Shown here: positions 42,593 through 51,176 of the stretch, piece by piece
How the letters are laid out: each line of letters starts with the position of its first letter
Numbering within the stretch: position 1 is the stretch's first letter
Assembly: GCF_000378125.1 (NCBI RefSeq)
Contig: NZ_KB899241.1
Span: 2,189,358 to 2,253,357 of the forward strand
From: Rudaea cellulosilytica DSM 22992
GTDB taxonomy: Bacteria; Pseudomonadota; Gammaproteobacteria; Xanthomonadales; Rhodanobacteraceae
Direction of reading: 5' to 3'
Length of the DNA stretch: 64,000 bases
Notes under the pieces: generated by a model
Databases searched by the model: none
What the model was told of the DNA's origin: nothing
The model's input: only the letters and a program-made list of their open reading frames with translations
Translations under genes and position numbers: made by a program

Positions 42593-43060
42593 ATGAACGA
42601 AGCTCTGCCCCGCGAGATCCATGCCGTGCTGATCCCTGTCGGCAGCGCGCGCCTGCTGCTGCCGAACGCGATCGTCGCGGAAATCGCTCCGCTGTCGGGC
42701 GTGGAAAAGATCGAGCGTGCGCCGGCATGGCTGCTCGGGCGCATGCCGTGGCGCGATGACACGATCCCGCTGGTTTCGTTCTCCCTGTTGACCGATGCAA
42801 ATGCGCAGGAGGATGTGCGCACGGCGCGCGTCGCCGTGTTGAAGACGCTGGCTGACGACGACGAGATGCCGCATATCGGTCTGCTCGCGCACGGCCTGCC
42901 GCGGCTGATCACGATCACGCCCGACCTGCTCGTGCGTACTGACGGCGGCGAACGCCTCGCGCGCGGCACGAGCGCGCACGTGCTCGTGCGCAGCGACCAG
43001 GCGATCATTCCGGATTTGCACTGGATCGAGGCGAGAATCGCGCAGGCGTTGCCAGCATAG
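42593..43060 (+). CDS. chpC: CheW-domain protein, ChpC-like
   Basis: 155 residues starting MNEALPREIHAVLIPVGSARLLLPNAIVAEI at ATG 42593, 13 bases after chpA, with GGAAAGGG upstream. A CheW-like fold is visible from RLLLPNAIVAEIAPLSGVEKIERAPAWLLGRMPWRDDTIPLVSF. It corresponds to ChpC in Pseudomonas, an optional adaptor between other receptors and ChpA. The intervening chpB (methylesterase) gene is absent here. Good hairpin downstream (43068-43090) but without a T-run. Confidence 0.85.
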   Translation: MNEALPREIHAVLIPVGSARLLLPNAIVAEIAPLSGVEKIERAPAWLLGRMPWRDDTIPLVSFSLLTDANAQEDVRTARVAVLKTLADDDEMPHIGLLAHGLPRLITITPDLLVRTDGGERLARGTSAHVLVRSDQAIIPDLHWIEARIAQALPA

Positions 43061-43163
43061 TCCTTGCCGAGCGGTCGTACGCGCCGCTCGATGCCGCACG
43101 ACCAGCGGCCGGCTCGTTTCGTTTCCGAAGTCTCGCCACAACCGACCGCAAAAGGGGAGTGCC

Positions 43164-43724
43164 ATGTCGCTGATGTCGTTCTGGCTGCCGATCCTGCTCT
43201 CGGCAGTATTCGTCTTTGTCGCCAGCTCCGTGATCAACATGGCGCTGAAATTCTGGCACGGGCCGGATTACCGCGGGTTCGCGAACGAGGACGAAATCGT
43301 CGCCGCGATCCGCAAGGGCAATCCGGGGCCGGGCGTGTACGGAATTCCGTTCTGCGATCCGTCGACGTTCAAGGACCCGGCTGTGCAGGAAAAATTCCGC
43401 CTCGGGCCGGTCGCGAAGATCAACCTGAGCCCGAACGGCATGCCCAACCTGGGCAAGTTCCTCGGCGCCTGGTTCGTGTTCTGCCTGCTCGTCTCGATCG
43501 CTTGCGCCGGGCTCGCAGCGCACGCGTTGCCACCGCATCCGGGCACGCATGTGATCTTGCATACGGTTGGTCTCGCCGCGCTGCTCGGCTACTCGTTCGG
43601 CGAATTCACCAACTCGATCTGGCGCGCGCAGCCGTGGATCGTTTCGATCAAATACATGATCGATGGCCTCGTCTACGCGCTCATCACCGCGGCCACGTTC
43701 GTGTGGTTGTGGCCGGCGGTGTAA
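43164..43724 (+). CDS. Small integral membrane protein, unknown
   Basis: 186 residues with about four membrane helices: FWLPILLSAVFVFVASSVINMAL, FLGAWFVFCLLVSIACAGLAA, VILHTVGLAALLGYSFGEF and MIDGLVYALITAATFVWLW. A hydrophilic stretch of about 70 residues sits between the first and second (WHGPDYRGFANEDEIVAAIRKG). GGGGAG precedes the ATG at 43164. It is about 100 bases beyond chpC and could be read with it, but no functional link can be stated. I do not recognise a named family. Confidence 0.7.
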   Translation: MSLMSFWLPILLSAVFVFVASSVINMALKFWHGPDYRGFANEDEIVAAIRKGNPGPGVYGIPFCDPSTFKDPAVQEKFRLGPVAKINLSPNGMPNLGKFLGAWFVFCLLVSIACAGLAAHALPPHPGTHVILHTVGLAALLGYSFGEFTNSIWRAQPWIVSIKYMIDGLVYALITAATFVWLWPAV

Positions 43725-43745
43725 ACGGCTGAGATACCGCACAAC

Positions 43746-43766
43746 GCTGCGCGCCGCTCGCGCAGC
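43746..43766. terminator. Hairpin between convergent genes
   Basis: GCTGCGCG (43746-43753), loop CCGCT, CGCGCAGC (43759-43766), a perfect 8-bp stem between a plus-strand gene ending at 43724 and a minus-strand gene ending at 43786. Likely shared transcription end; no T-run. Confidence 0.45.
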
Positions 43767-43785
43767 GACGCAACGGGTACCGCGA

Positions 43786-44193
43786 TCAGGGCGGGTCCTT
43801 GGCGGACACCGCGATTCCCGCCGGCAGTTGCACCCAGGAGTGCCGGCGGCAGTCGTAGACCGAATCCTGCGGCGACGGGAATCCGGGATCGGCAAATGCG
43901 CCGACCGCGACGCTGACCGACGACTCGTCGCGGCCTTCTTCGGTGTGAAACACCGTGCTACCGCAGAGCGGACAGAAGCGAAAGCGGAACCGGCTGCCGT
44001 GGTCGCCGGTGCGCACGAATTCGGTGGCCGCGCCGCTGACTTCGTATGGACCAGCGAAAGCGGCGAGCGCGGCGAACACACTGCCGGTTCGTTGTTGGCA
44101 GGCAAGGCAGTGACAAATGCCGACGCCGAGCGGTTCGCCGTGGACTGTGATGTGGAGCTGGCCGCAGCAGCAGGATGCGGTTCGGGAATTCAT
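43786..44193 (-). CDS. GFA-family (glutathione-dependent formaldehyde-activating) protein
   Basis: 135 residues with the zinc ligands of the Gfa/CENP-V fold: SCCCGQL near the N-terminus, ICHCLACQQRTGSVFAALAAF, and FCPLCGSTVF. The type member accelerates formaldehyde reaction with glutathione, but most family members have no proven substrate, so the name does not define the reaction. ATG 44193 follows the preceding gene's stop by 4 bases, so the two share a transcript. Cytoplasmic; no signal. Confidence 0.85.
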   Translation of the reverse strand: MNSRTASCCCGQLHITVHGEPLGVGICHCLACQQRTGSVFAALAAFAGPYEVSGAATEFVRTGDHGSRFRFRFCPLCGSTVFHTEEGRDESSVSVAVGAFADPGFPSPQDSVYDCRRHSWVQLPAGIAVSAKDPP

Positions 44194-44197
44194 TTGG

Positions 44198-44722
44198 TCA
44201 TCGATAGAAATAGTAGGTGGCCGTGTACGGCACCCGCGTCACCTGATGAAGGTTGGCGGCTCCACACGATTCTTTGGGCGCAACGCCGCCGGTCGTGGCG
44301 ACGCGCTGGATGATCTTGGCCGCGCTGAACACGCCCGAGCCGCTGTTCGTCTTGGCGGTCAGCAGCAGCCATGGAATGGCTGAAGGCGAAGGACCGGGAT
44401 CCTTCGCGTTGATTTCCGCGACGACTTTGCTCCCGTCGGTCGATTCCCAAGTTGGTCCGGCATAGTGCTTGCCAATCGGCTGACCCGAGCGCGTGCTGAG
44501 CGATGCTTCCGGTGCCTTGAATGCCCATTCATAAGTCGAATCGCTCTTCTGCGAGCATTCGTAAATCTGGACGCCGGAGGCAAGGGCCTCCAGATAGACG
44601 ACTTGACCCGCGGGCACGCGCAATGCAGCGGGCACTTCAGGAACGACGATGGAAGATGCCGTGGCGCCTGGAGCGAGTGCAGGCAGAACCGCAGCGACGA
44701 AGAAAAACGATGCAGGCTTCAT
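44198..44722 (-). CDS. Secreted DUF3455-like protein
   Basis: 174 residues. A signal peptide (MKPASFFFVAAVLPALAPGATA) leads to a beta-rich domain. Family-like features are LRVPAGQVVYLEALASGVQIYECSQ, YEWAFKAPEASLSTRSGQPIGKHYAGPTWESTDGSKVVAEI, and near the end TTGGVAPKESCGAANLHQVTRVPYTATYYFYR. DUF3455 proteins resemble this in layout; the role is unknown. It precedes the GFA gene by 4 bases. Confidence 0.72.
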   Translation of the reverse strand: MKPASFFFVAAVLPALAPGATASSIVVPEVPAALRVPAGQVVYLEALASGVQIYECSQKSDSTYEWAFKAPEASLSTRSGQPIGKHYAGPTWESTDGSKVVAEINAKDPGPSPSAIPWLLLTAKTNSGSGVFSAAKIIQRVATTGGVAPKESCGAANLHQVTRVPYTATYYFYR

Positions 44723-44783
44723 CTCGCATTACTCCCGTAAGATGGTTGTCAGTTCATTGGTGAGGTAAGCGACGGCGGCTATC

Positions 44784-47700
44784 TTATTTTTCGATTCGGT
44801 AGTTGATCCCCGCCCGACTCGACAATGTCCCGTTCTGCATTTCGAAATTGAACAGGCGCGTGAGCTTGTAGCGCAGGGTGACGACCTGGCCCGGCGAGAA
44901 CAGGCCGACGCCGTAGCTCATGTACAGGCGTGGAGAAAGATACTTGCCGACGGTCAACGCGGCGCCACCGACCGAGGAGTTGTCGGCGACGCCGACGTCG
45001 TCGAGGCCCATCTTCGCGCCGACGCTTTTCGCGAGCAGGTCGCCGCCGGCGGTGCCGAGCGCGGAGGCGGCGCTGCCGACCGCGTTGCCTTCGCCGCCTT
45101 TGAGCTGCGACAGCGGCTTGCCGGCAACGAGATAACTCAATGCGTCGGACTGTTCCATAGCCGGGGTCGAGAACACGGTCAGGCGCGGCGCGAGCGCGGT
45201 GCCGCGCACCTGCAGGCCGACAGTGATGCTCTGGTCGGGGAAGGCGCGCGTGGCGCGGAGGTCGAGGCCGGGATTTTCCACGGGCGTGCCGGCGAACAGC
45301 AGGCGGCCCTGACCTTGCTGGATGGTCAGGTCTTGGCCATAGGCCTTGAACGTGCCGTTGACGTCGATCTGGCCGCGGCCGACTGGAGTGCGGCCGGGTT
45401 GCTGCACGACCGTGAGCTGGCCGCCAAGATTGGCGTCGAGACCGAAGCCGACCAGATGCACTTCGGTGCCCTGGCGCAAATCCATCGCCAGCTTCTCGCC
45501 TGCGCCGAGGATGACCGTGATCTCGACTTCGACCGGCGCATTCGCCGCTGCGCTCGACGCCGGTGCCTTGTCGTCGTCGACGACGATGTCGGGCGAGGGC
45601 GTTACCGCGGCGCCGCCGCCGGGCAGCTTGGCGAGGTCGACGTACATTTTCGGAATGCGCACGCTGCCGCCGACGCGCAGGCGCTTGGCGTCGCGGTCGA
45701 TTTTAAGATCCGGCGAAATGTGGACGCGCGCGCCGGGGATGTTCGCGGCGAGGAAATTGTCGCCCTGGATCGTCAGCGCGATCGGTGCATCCGGGGCGAT
45801 ACCGGCGCTGCCCTTAAGCGCGAGCTTGCCTTCGTCGGAGGCGATCGAGCCGTCGATGTCGAAGTTTTCGCCGTCGCGCGATTTCACCGCGATGTTGCCA
45901 TCGTGCAGCTTGAGTCCGGCCGCAGGCACCTCGGTGGCGAAACCGACGAGGGCGAGCTGGCCGTCGACACCGGGTTTCTTGGTCGAACCCGATAGCGCAA
46001 ATTTCGCCTCGACCTTGCCCTTGGTACCCGACAGCTGCGTGGTGAGGAAATCGATGAACGAAAGGTTGTTGATGTTGAGCGCGAGCGTGCCCGACAGCGG
46101 CATTGCACCCGACGCGTCGGCCGCGCCGGTGACGATATGGCCGTCGATGCGGCCGCCGTCGTTCAAATCGCCCGCGATCGTAACCGTGTTCTGCGTGGGC
46201 GCGAGCGCGGCGTCGACGTGGAAACCTTTGTAGGTCAGCAGCGCTTTCGAGGCCGAATCGGGATAAATGATCGTGCCTTGATCCGAAGTGATCGTGGCGT
46301 TGCCGCTCAGCGCGCCGTTCGCTGCGAGGAGGATGGCGCCGTTGCCGTCGAGTTCGCCGTCGAGCTTGACGGTCGAATCTGGACTGCCGAGCTTGGCGAG
46401 CATCGCCAACGGCAGATGTTCGAGACTGAACTTCGCATTCGTGCCCGACTTCGCATCCTGCGTCGCCTGCGCGCAGATGCCGGACGTGTTGGCGCGCAGG
46501 CACAGCTGTTCGAGGCTGAACACGCCACCGACATAGGACAGAGAGGTCGGCTGCGCGAGCTTCCATTCGGGCAGGCCGTGCTGGTCCAGCGTCAGCGTCT
46601 TCAATGTGCCGCGCCAGTCGCTCGCGTTCTTGTTCTGCGTCAGCGCGCCATCGAGGGCGAGGGCGAGCGACAGCGGCTTGCCGTGGACGTCGAGCTTCAA
46701 CTGATGCGCGGCCTGGCTGCCGTTCGCATCGAGCCTGACCGTGTCGAAGGTATAGCCGGCCGCGGACAGTGTGTTCGCATCGAGCGCGAGTTTGCCGCTC
46801 GGCGCGGAGAGATCCTTCGCGTCGAAATCGAGCGAGAAGCCTTGCAGGTGTGTGTCGCCGCTGACGATGGCAGTGCCGGTGATCTTGCCGCTCGCATTGA
46901 GTTTCGGATACGGACCATTGACCGCGATCGTGCCGCGCACGCTGCCGCCGGTTTTCGGCACCCAGTCGCCGAGGCTGGCGATGCCGAGGTCGATCTTGAG
47001 GTCGGTGGCCGCGTCCTTGCTTGCGCCGCCCTTGCCGACGAGCGCGACCGTGCTCTGTCCGGAAGAGAGGTTGAGCTTGCCATCGACGCTGAGCGGCGGC
47101 GCGAACGCGAGATCGCCACTGCCGGCGAGGGGGCGCTGGCGCAGCGTGCCGCCGAGGTTATCGAGCTTGAGCTTGCCGACCGGACCGTCTTTTTCCACAT
47201 TTCCACTTGTGGACAACTGGAAATTGACCGCGCCGGGCCAGTCCTTGGCGAACGCGCCCGGATCGAGCTGCTTCGCCTTGGCGACGAGGTCCCAGCCGAC
47301 CTTGGGCTTGAGCACGACGTCGCCGGTCGCGTTGAGGCCGCCTTTCGGCTGCTTCAACTCCAATTGGGCGAGCGAGATTTTCTCCGGCGTGCCGTCGAGC
47401 TTGAACGCGAGGTGGGCGCTACGTACGGCTTGTTTGGGCGTTTGCGCGGAGATCGAAAGCTCACCCTGAGCGTTGAATTTCTCGGCGTTGCCGCCCGCGC
47501 TGATGCTGCCGTGCGTGCCGATCTCCTGGCCGGCGAGGTCGGCCGGCAGCACGACATCGGCCCAGTCGAGCTTGACCTCGCCGCCGACCGGTTTCGCATC
47601 GAGATGCACCTTGGCCTGGGCGGTCAATGCGCCCGCCGCCTCGGGCGAGCGCAGGCGCAGCGGGTCGAGCGTCAACGTCTTGCCATCGCTGGCGAACTTG

Positions 47701-48659
47701 AGCGGATCGAGCAGGATGCGGTGCTCGTTGAGGTCGACGTTGCCGCTCAGCGTGCCGGCGTTCTTGTCGCCGCTGCCGGTGAGCTTCAGCGCGAGCGTCT
47801 TCAGCGTGTCGCTCTGCGTGAACTTCTTCGGATCGAAGCTCGGCACGTCGAGAGCTATCGTCCACGGCAGGTTTTTGTCGTTCGGGGTCAACGAACCGTT
47901 GGCGTTTGCGATCAGCGGCTGGCTTGCGGCGAGCGTGAAACGCGCCTGCTTGCCGTCGTTGTCGAGGTTGACCGTGGCCACCGCGCGCATTGGCGCCGAC
48001 TTGTCATCTCCTGCGATCTTCCAGTCGATGCCGAGCTTGCCGTTGCCAACGACGTCTTTGTATTGCGTGATTGTCGCGGTCAGATCGACCTTGCCGTCGG
48101 GTGCGCGCAGGGCAAGTTGCTTGAGCGTCAACGCAGAACTCGTCCACGTCGCCGCGGCATCGAGCGTGTCGCTGGCGAATACGGGTTTGCCGTCCTGCGT
48201 AATTTTTGTCGTACCGACGCGCAGCCGGTCGAGCAGGATGTCGAGCGGCGGCGTGAGCAGCGATTGAATCGACGGCGTCGCGGCTTGTGGCGGCGGCGGC
48301 GAGGGGGGCACGGTCGTCAACGCCACATCGACGCCGTCGATATCCAGACTGCGCACGTGCACGGTCTTGCGCAAGAGGCCCCAGAACTCGTAGTCGAGCT
48401 TCAAGGTTTTGACTTTGACGTCGAGACCGGAAGCGGGGTCCTTGTAGACGACGTCGTGCAGTTCGAGCGGGCTGGTCAGCGCACCTTTCATCTGCGCGAG
48501 TGCGAACTTGCCGGCGAGCGAGGATTTCGCACGCTCGACTGCGAAGCGCGCGCCCGATTCGGTGGCGAGCAGCCAGAAACCGAGCGCGACAAAGAGAACG
48601 AGGATCGCGGCGAGCGCGATGCCGGTCCATTTCAGTATTTTTTTCAGGCGCGGGTTCAC
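44784..48659 (-). CDS. tamB: Translocation and assembly module protein TamB
   Basis: 1291 residues. GTG 48659 overlaps the tamA stop (GTGA). An N-terminal membrane anchor (ILKWTGIALAAILVLFVALGFWLL) is followed by an enormous periplasmic beta-rich region, then the DUF490/TamB C-terminal domain with YLVAGKPLSQLKGG and LYMSYGVGLFSPGQVVTLRYKLTRLFNFE. TamB is an AsmA-like bridge from inner to outer membrane that, with TamA, takes part in outer-membrane protein assembly and phospholipid movement. Length is close to E. coli TamB (1259). The gene pair is transcribed tamA-tamB. Confidence 0.93.
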   Translation of the reverse strand: MNPRLKKILKWTGIALAAILVLFVALGFWLLATESGARFAVERAKSSLAGKFALAQMKGALTSPLELHDVVYKDPASGLDVKVKTLKLDYEFWGLLRKTVHVRSLDIDGVDVALTTVPPSPPPPQAATPSIQSLLTPPLDILLDRLRVGTTKITQDGKPVFASDTLDAAATWTSSALTLKQLALRAPDGKVDLTATITQYKDVVGNGKLGIDWKIAGDDKSAPMRAVATVNLDNDGKQARFTLAASQPLIANANGSLTPNDKNLPWTIALDVPSFDPKKFTQSDTLKTLALKLTGSGDKNAGTLSGNVDLNEHRILLDPLKFASDGKTLTLDPLRLRSPEAAGALTAQAKVHLDAKPVGGEVKLDWADVVLPADLAGQEIGTHGSISAGGNAEKFNAQGELSISAQTPKQAVRSAHLAFKLDGTPEKISLAQLELKQPKGGLNATGDVVLKPKVGWDLVAKAKQLDPGAFAKDWPGAVNFQLSTSGNVEKDGPVGKLKLDNLGGTLRQRPLAGSGDLAFAPPLSVDGKLNLSSGQSTVALVGKGGASKDAATDLKIDLGIASLGDWVPKTGGSVRGTIAVNGPYPKLNASGKITGTAIVSGDTHLQGFSLDFDAKDLSAPSGKLALDANTLSAAGYTFDTVRLDANGSQAAHQLKLDVHGKPLSLALALDGALTQNKNASDWRGTLKTLTLDQHGLPEWKLAQPTSLSYVGGVFSLEQLCLRANTSGICAQATQDAKSGTNAKFSLEHLPLAMLAKLGSPDSTVKLDGELDGNGAILLAANGALSGNATITSDQGTIIYPDSASKALLTYKGFHVDAALAPTQNTVTIAGDLNDGGRIDGHIVTGAADASGAMPLSGTLALNINNLSFIDFLTTQLSGTKGKVEAKFALSGSTKKPGVDGQLALVGFATEVPAAGLKLHDGNIAVKSRDGENFDIDGSIASDEGKLALKGSAGIAPDAPIALTIQGDNFLAANIPGARVHISPDLKIDRDAKRLRVGGSVRIPKMYVDLAKLPGGGAAVTPSPDIVVDDDKAPASSAAANAPVEVEITVILGAGEKLAMDLRQGTEVHLVGFGLDANLGGQLTVVQQPGRTPVGRGQIDVNGTFKAYGQDLTIQQGQGRLLFAGTPVENPGLDLRATRAFPDQSITVGLQVRGTALAPRLTVFSTPAMEQSDALSYLVAGKPLSQLKGGEGNAVGSAASALGTAGGDLLAKSVGAKMGLDDVGVADNSSVGGAALTVGKYLSPRLYMSYGVGLFSPGQVVTLRYKLTRLFNFEMQNGTLSSRAGINYRIEK

Positions 48660-50443
48660 AGGTCGGGCCCGATGATGAGGTGCAGCTGCACGCCGTGGCG
48701 GCCTTCGGGGTCGTTGATCGGAAAGCCGAGGTCGGCGCGCACCATGCCGACCGGCGAGCGCCAGCGCAGGCCGAAGCCGGTGCCGATGTGGGTCTTGTAG
48801 TCGCCGAACGCGCTGAATGCATCGCCCGCGTCGACGAAGGTGCCGATGCCCCAGTTTGGGGTGAAGTAGTACTCGTACTCGGCGCTGGCGACGGCAAGGT
48901 TCTTGCCACCGATGATGAGGTTGTTGCAGTCGGTGGTCGATTTGCCGGTGTTGCACTTGGCGATCGCGATCGGCAATTGGTCGGCGGGTAGCGGCGGGCC
49001 GACGGTCTGGTAGGCGTAACCGCGGATCGAACGATCACCGCCGCCGAAGAAACGCAGTTCAGGTGGCAGCTTGTCGAAGTCGTTGACCGCAGTCGCGCCG
49101 AGCGAACCGCGCACGATCACGCGCTGGTTGTCCTTGATCCCGCGAATCCACTTTGCGTCGGCGCGCGCCTGCACGAAGCGCGTGCTCGGGCCAGGACTGG
49201 CGCGCGCGTCGAGGCTCAGCGAATAGCCGGCGCGCACGAAGCTTGGGTCGTCGGCGCGTTTGCGTTCGAGCGAGACTTCGGGATAGACCAGCGTCGAAGT
49301 GCCGTCGATGTTCGCCACCGTGTACGTGCCGCTCAGCGCGTTGATACCGATCGTGCGGTTCCAGCCGTGCCAGAGGCGCGTTTCGTTCGCGGTCAGACGC
49401 AGGGTGTCGGATTGCGCGGTCTCGGTGTTGATGTTGCGGTAGGCGACGCCGAAGTTGTAGGCGCGGTTGTTGTCGCCCGGCAGCGGGATCGTGTAGGTGC
49501 CGGCGAGCATCTTCTCGCGCTGCGCGATCTCGGCTTCGATCTTCGCCTTGTGCCCGCGCATGTTGACCCAGCGCCGCGTGATGCTGCCCTTGACGCCGAC
49601 GCCGATGTCCGAATCGACGAAGACGCCGGCCGTGTAGATGTTGCGCGGCGCCGGCGCGAGCGTAATGTTGACCGGAATCACACCGCCGCTCGCCTTGTCC
49701 TTGTCGGGCTGCACATCGACGATGGCGAAGTAATCGGCGTCGACCAGCTTCTGCTGCAGGCGCAGGAGTTTGCTCTGGCTGTAGAAGTCGCCTTGGCGCC
49801 AGGGAATGTAGCGGTCGAGCACGCCATCGTTGAGCTGACTGCCCTTGAAGATCACCTCGCCGAAACGGTAGCGCTCGCCGACGTCCCATTTGAGCGCGAT
49901 CGCCGCGCGGTTCGCGCTGCGCGAGACTTCGACCTTGTGCACGGTCTGCTTCGCGTCGAGATAGCCGACCGCGAACAGCGCCGACTGCACGGCGGCCTTG
50001 CTCTTCTCATAGGCGGTGCTGTCGAACGGCTGTCCGGACTTCGGCGCGAAGTTGGCCAGCGCAATGGCGACTTCCTTTTCCTCGCGCGCGGGACTCGGCA
50101 CCTCGACGGTGTAGTCGCCGACTTGCAGGCGCTCGCCCGCGCGCACGTGGATGATTGCGCTCCAGCCTTGCGGCGTTTCCTTCAGCTCGCCGTCGGTCGT
50201 GGCGCTGTAGTAGCCATACGCCTCGAGCGCCTTGACGATCTGTTCGCCGGCGTTTTTGTACAGGCGCTGCGCCTGTGCCGCGCTGACGTCCTGCTTCTCG
50301 TACTGGGTGATTTCGGCAGCGGCGCTGACCGCGGTCTTGAGCGGATCGTCGACGCCGTCGATCTGCGTTGTGATCGTGCCGGCGCGCGCGCTGACCTGGA
50401 GCGCGAGCAGGAGCAGTGCGGCACCCACACGGCGCTTCGTCAT
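48656..50443 (-). CDS. tamA: Outer-membrane translocation protein TamA (BamA/Omp85 family)
   Basis: 595 residues, close to E. coli TamA (577). A signal peptide (MTKRRVGAALLLLALQVSARA) from ATG 50443, preceded by AGGAAG, is followed by about three POTRA domains (QRLYKNAGEQIVKALEAYGYY; SALFAVGYLDAKQTVHKVEVS; FKGSQLNDGVLDRYIPWRQGDFYSQSKL). A 16-stranded Omp85 barrel ends it, with the conserved RFFGGGDRSIRGY motif and closing RADLGFPINDPEG. It sits in the outer membrane and works with TamB. An alternative ATG twelve codons upstream is less likely. Confidence 0.93.
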   Translation of the reverse strand: MTKRRVGAALLLLALQVSARAGTITTQIDGVDDPLKTAVSAAAEITQYEKQDVSAAQAQRLYKNAGEQIVKALEAYGYYSATTDGELKETPQGWSAIIHVRAGERLQVGDYTVEVPSPAREEKEVAIALANFAPKSGQPFDSTAYEKSKAAVQSALFAVGYLDAKQTVHKVEVSRSANRAAIALKWDVGERYRFGEVIFKGSQLNDGVLDRYIPWRQGDFYSQSKLLRLQQKLVDADYFAIVDVQPDKDKASGGVIPVNITLAPAPRNIYTAGVFVDSDIGVGVKGSITRRWVNMRGHKAKIEAEIAQREKMLAGTYTIPLPGDNNRAYNFGVAYRNINTETAQSDTLRLTANETRLWHGWNRTIGINALSGTYTVANIDGTSTLVYPEVSLERKRADDPSFVRAGYSLSLDARASPGPSTRFVQARADAKWIRGIKDNQRVIVRGSLGATAVNDFDKLPPELRFFGGGDRSIRGYAYQTVGPPLPADQLPIAIAKCNTGKSTTDCNNLIIGGKNLAVASAEYEYYFTPNWGIGTFVDAGDAFSAFGDYKTHIGTGFGLRWRSPVGMVRADLGFPINDPEGRHGVQLHLIIGPDL

Positions 50444-50563
50444 CTTCCTATATGAACCTTCCCCGGCAATCGCGTCCATGGCGGTTTTATAGCATGGCCT
50501 CCTCGATTTCGGAGTTACGCGCAGGTAAATTCGGCACGCGACCGGGCCGCTATCGTGGCTCGC

Positions 50564-51163
50564 TCAGGCAAAACCGATATACACGTTCGGTGCGGTCTGC
50601 AGCTCCCGTTTCGGCTCGCGCAGAGGTTTCACCGCCTCCAGTTCCGCGACCATCTCGATCACGAGATTGCGCTCGCGCAGGATACGCTCGTGCAGCGCCT
50701 CGATGCTCGTGGTTGCCTGCAAGGCGGCCGGCACGTACAGGGTGATGCTGAGCGGCTGCCAGTCACCGCGATAACCGTAGTCGGCGCGCCAGTAGTAGGG
50801 CTGGGAAAAATAACCGAAGCTGCCGGGGAAGTAGGCACGTACGTGAGTGGGATCTTCCCAGGCATCGTCGCTGCTGCCGTGGGGCACGCGGATCCACGCT
50901 TTCGCACCGGGTTTGGCGATGCGATGCAGTTCCTGCATCAGCGGCAAGGTTTGCGGAATATGCTCGATGACGTGCGAGAGCAGGAACTCGTCGACCTCGT
51001 CGTTGGCGAACGGCAGCGGCGTCGTTGCGCACTGCCCGAGATCGGCGACGACGTCGATGCCAGGCAGTTTGATCCAGTCGATATTGACCCAGCCGTCGAG
51101 AATATTGCGTCCGCAACCGAGGTTGAGGCGCAGCGGAGATGCGTGGATGGGGTCGGCGTTCAT
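50564..51163 (-). CDS. SAM-dependent methyltransferase
   Basis: 199 residues, class I fold: LRLNLGCGRNILDGWVNID (motif I), LLSHVIEHIPQTLPLMQELHRIAKPGA (motif IV and V) and a Tyr-rich region. Resembles the methyltransferases found in envelope polysaccharide gene groups, where they methylate sugars or carrier lipids; here the substrate is unknown. ATG 51163 is 13 bases after the stop of the GH17-GT2 gene, so the two are co-transcribed and the enzyme may act on the same glucan. That link is inference. Confidence 0.8.
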   Translation of the reverse strand: MNADPIHASPLRLNLGCGRNILDGWVNIDWIKLPGIDVVADLGQCATTPLPFANDEVDEFLLSHVIEHIPQTLPLMQELHRIAKPGAKAWIRVPHGSSDDAWEDPTHVRAYFPGSFGYFSQPYYWRADYGYRGDWQPLSITLYVPAALQATTSIEALHERILRERNLVIEMVAELEAVKPLREPKRELQTAPNVYIGFA

Positions 51164-51176
51164 GCAATGACGCGGT

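Noticed and set aside
44784..48956. A TamB start upstream of 48659
   Set aside because: That segment lies inside tamA in another frame; the GTG at 48659 overlaps the tamA stop and is followed by the expected membrane anchor.
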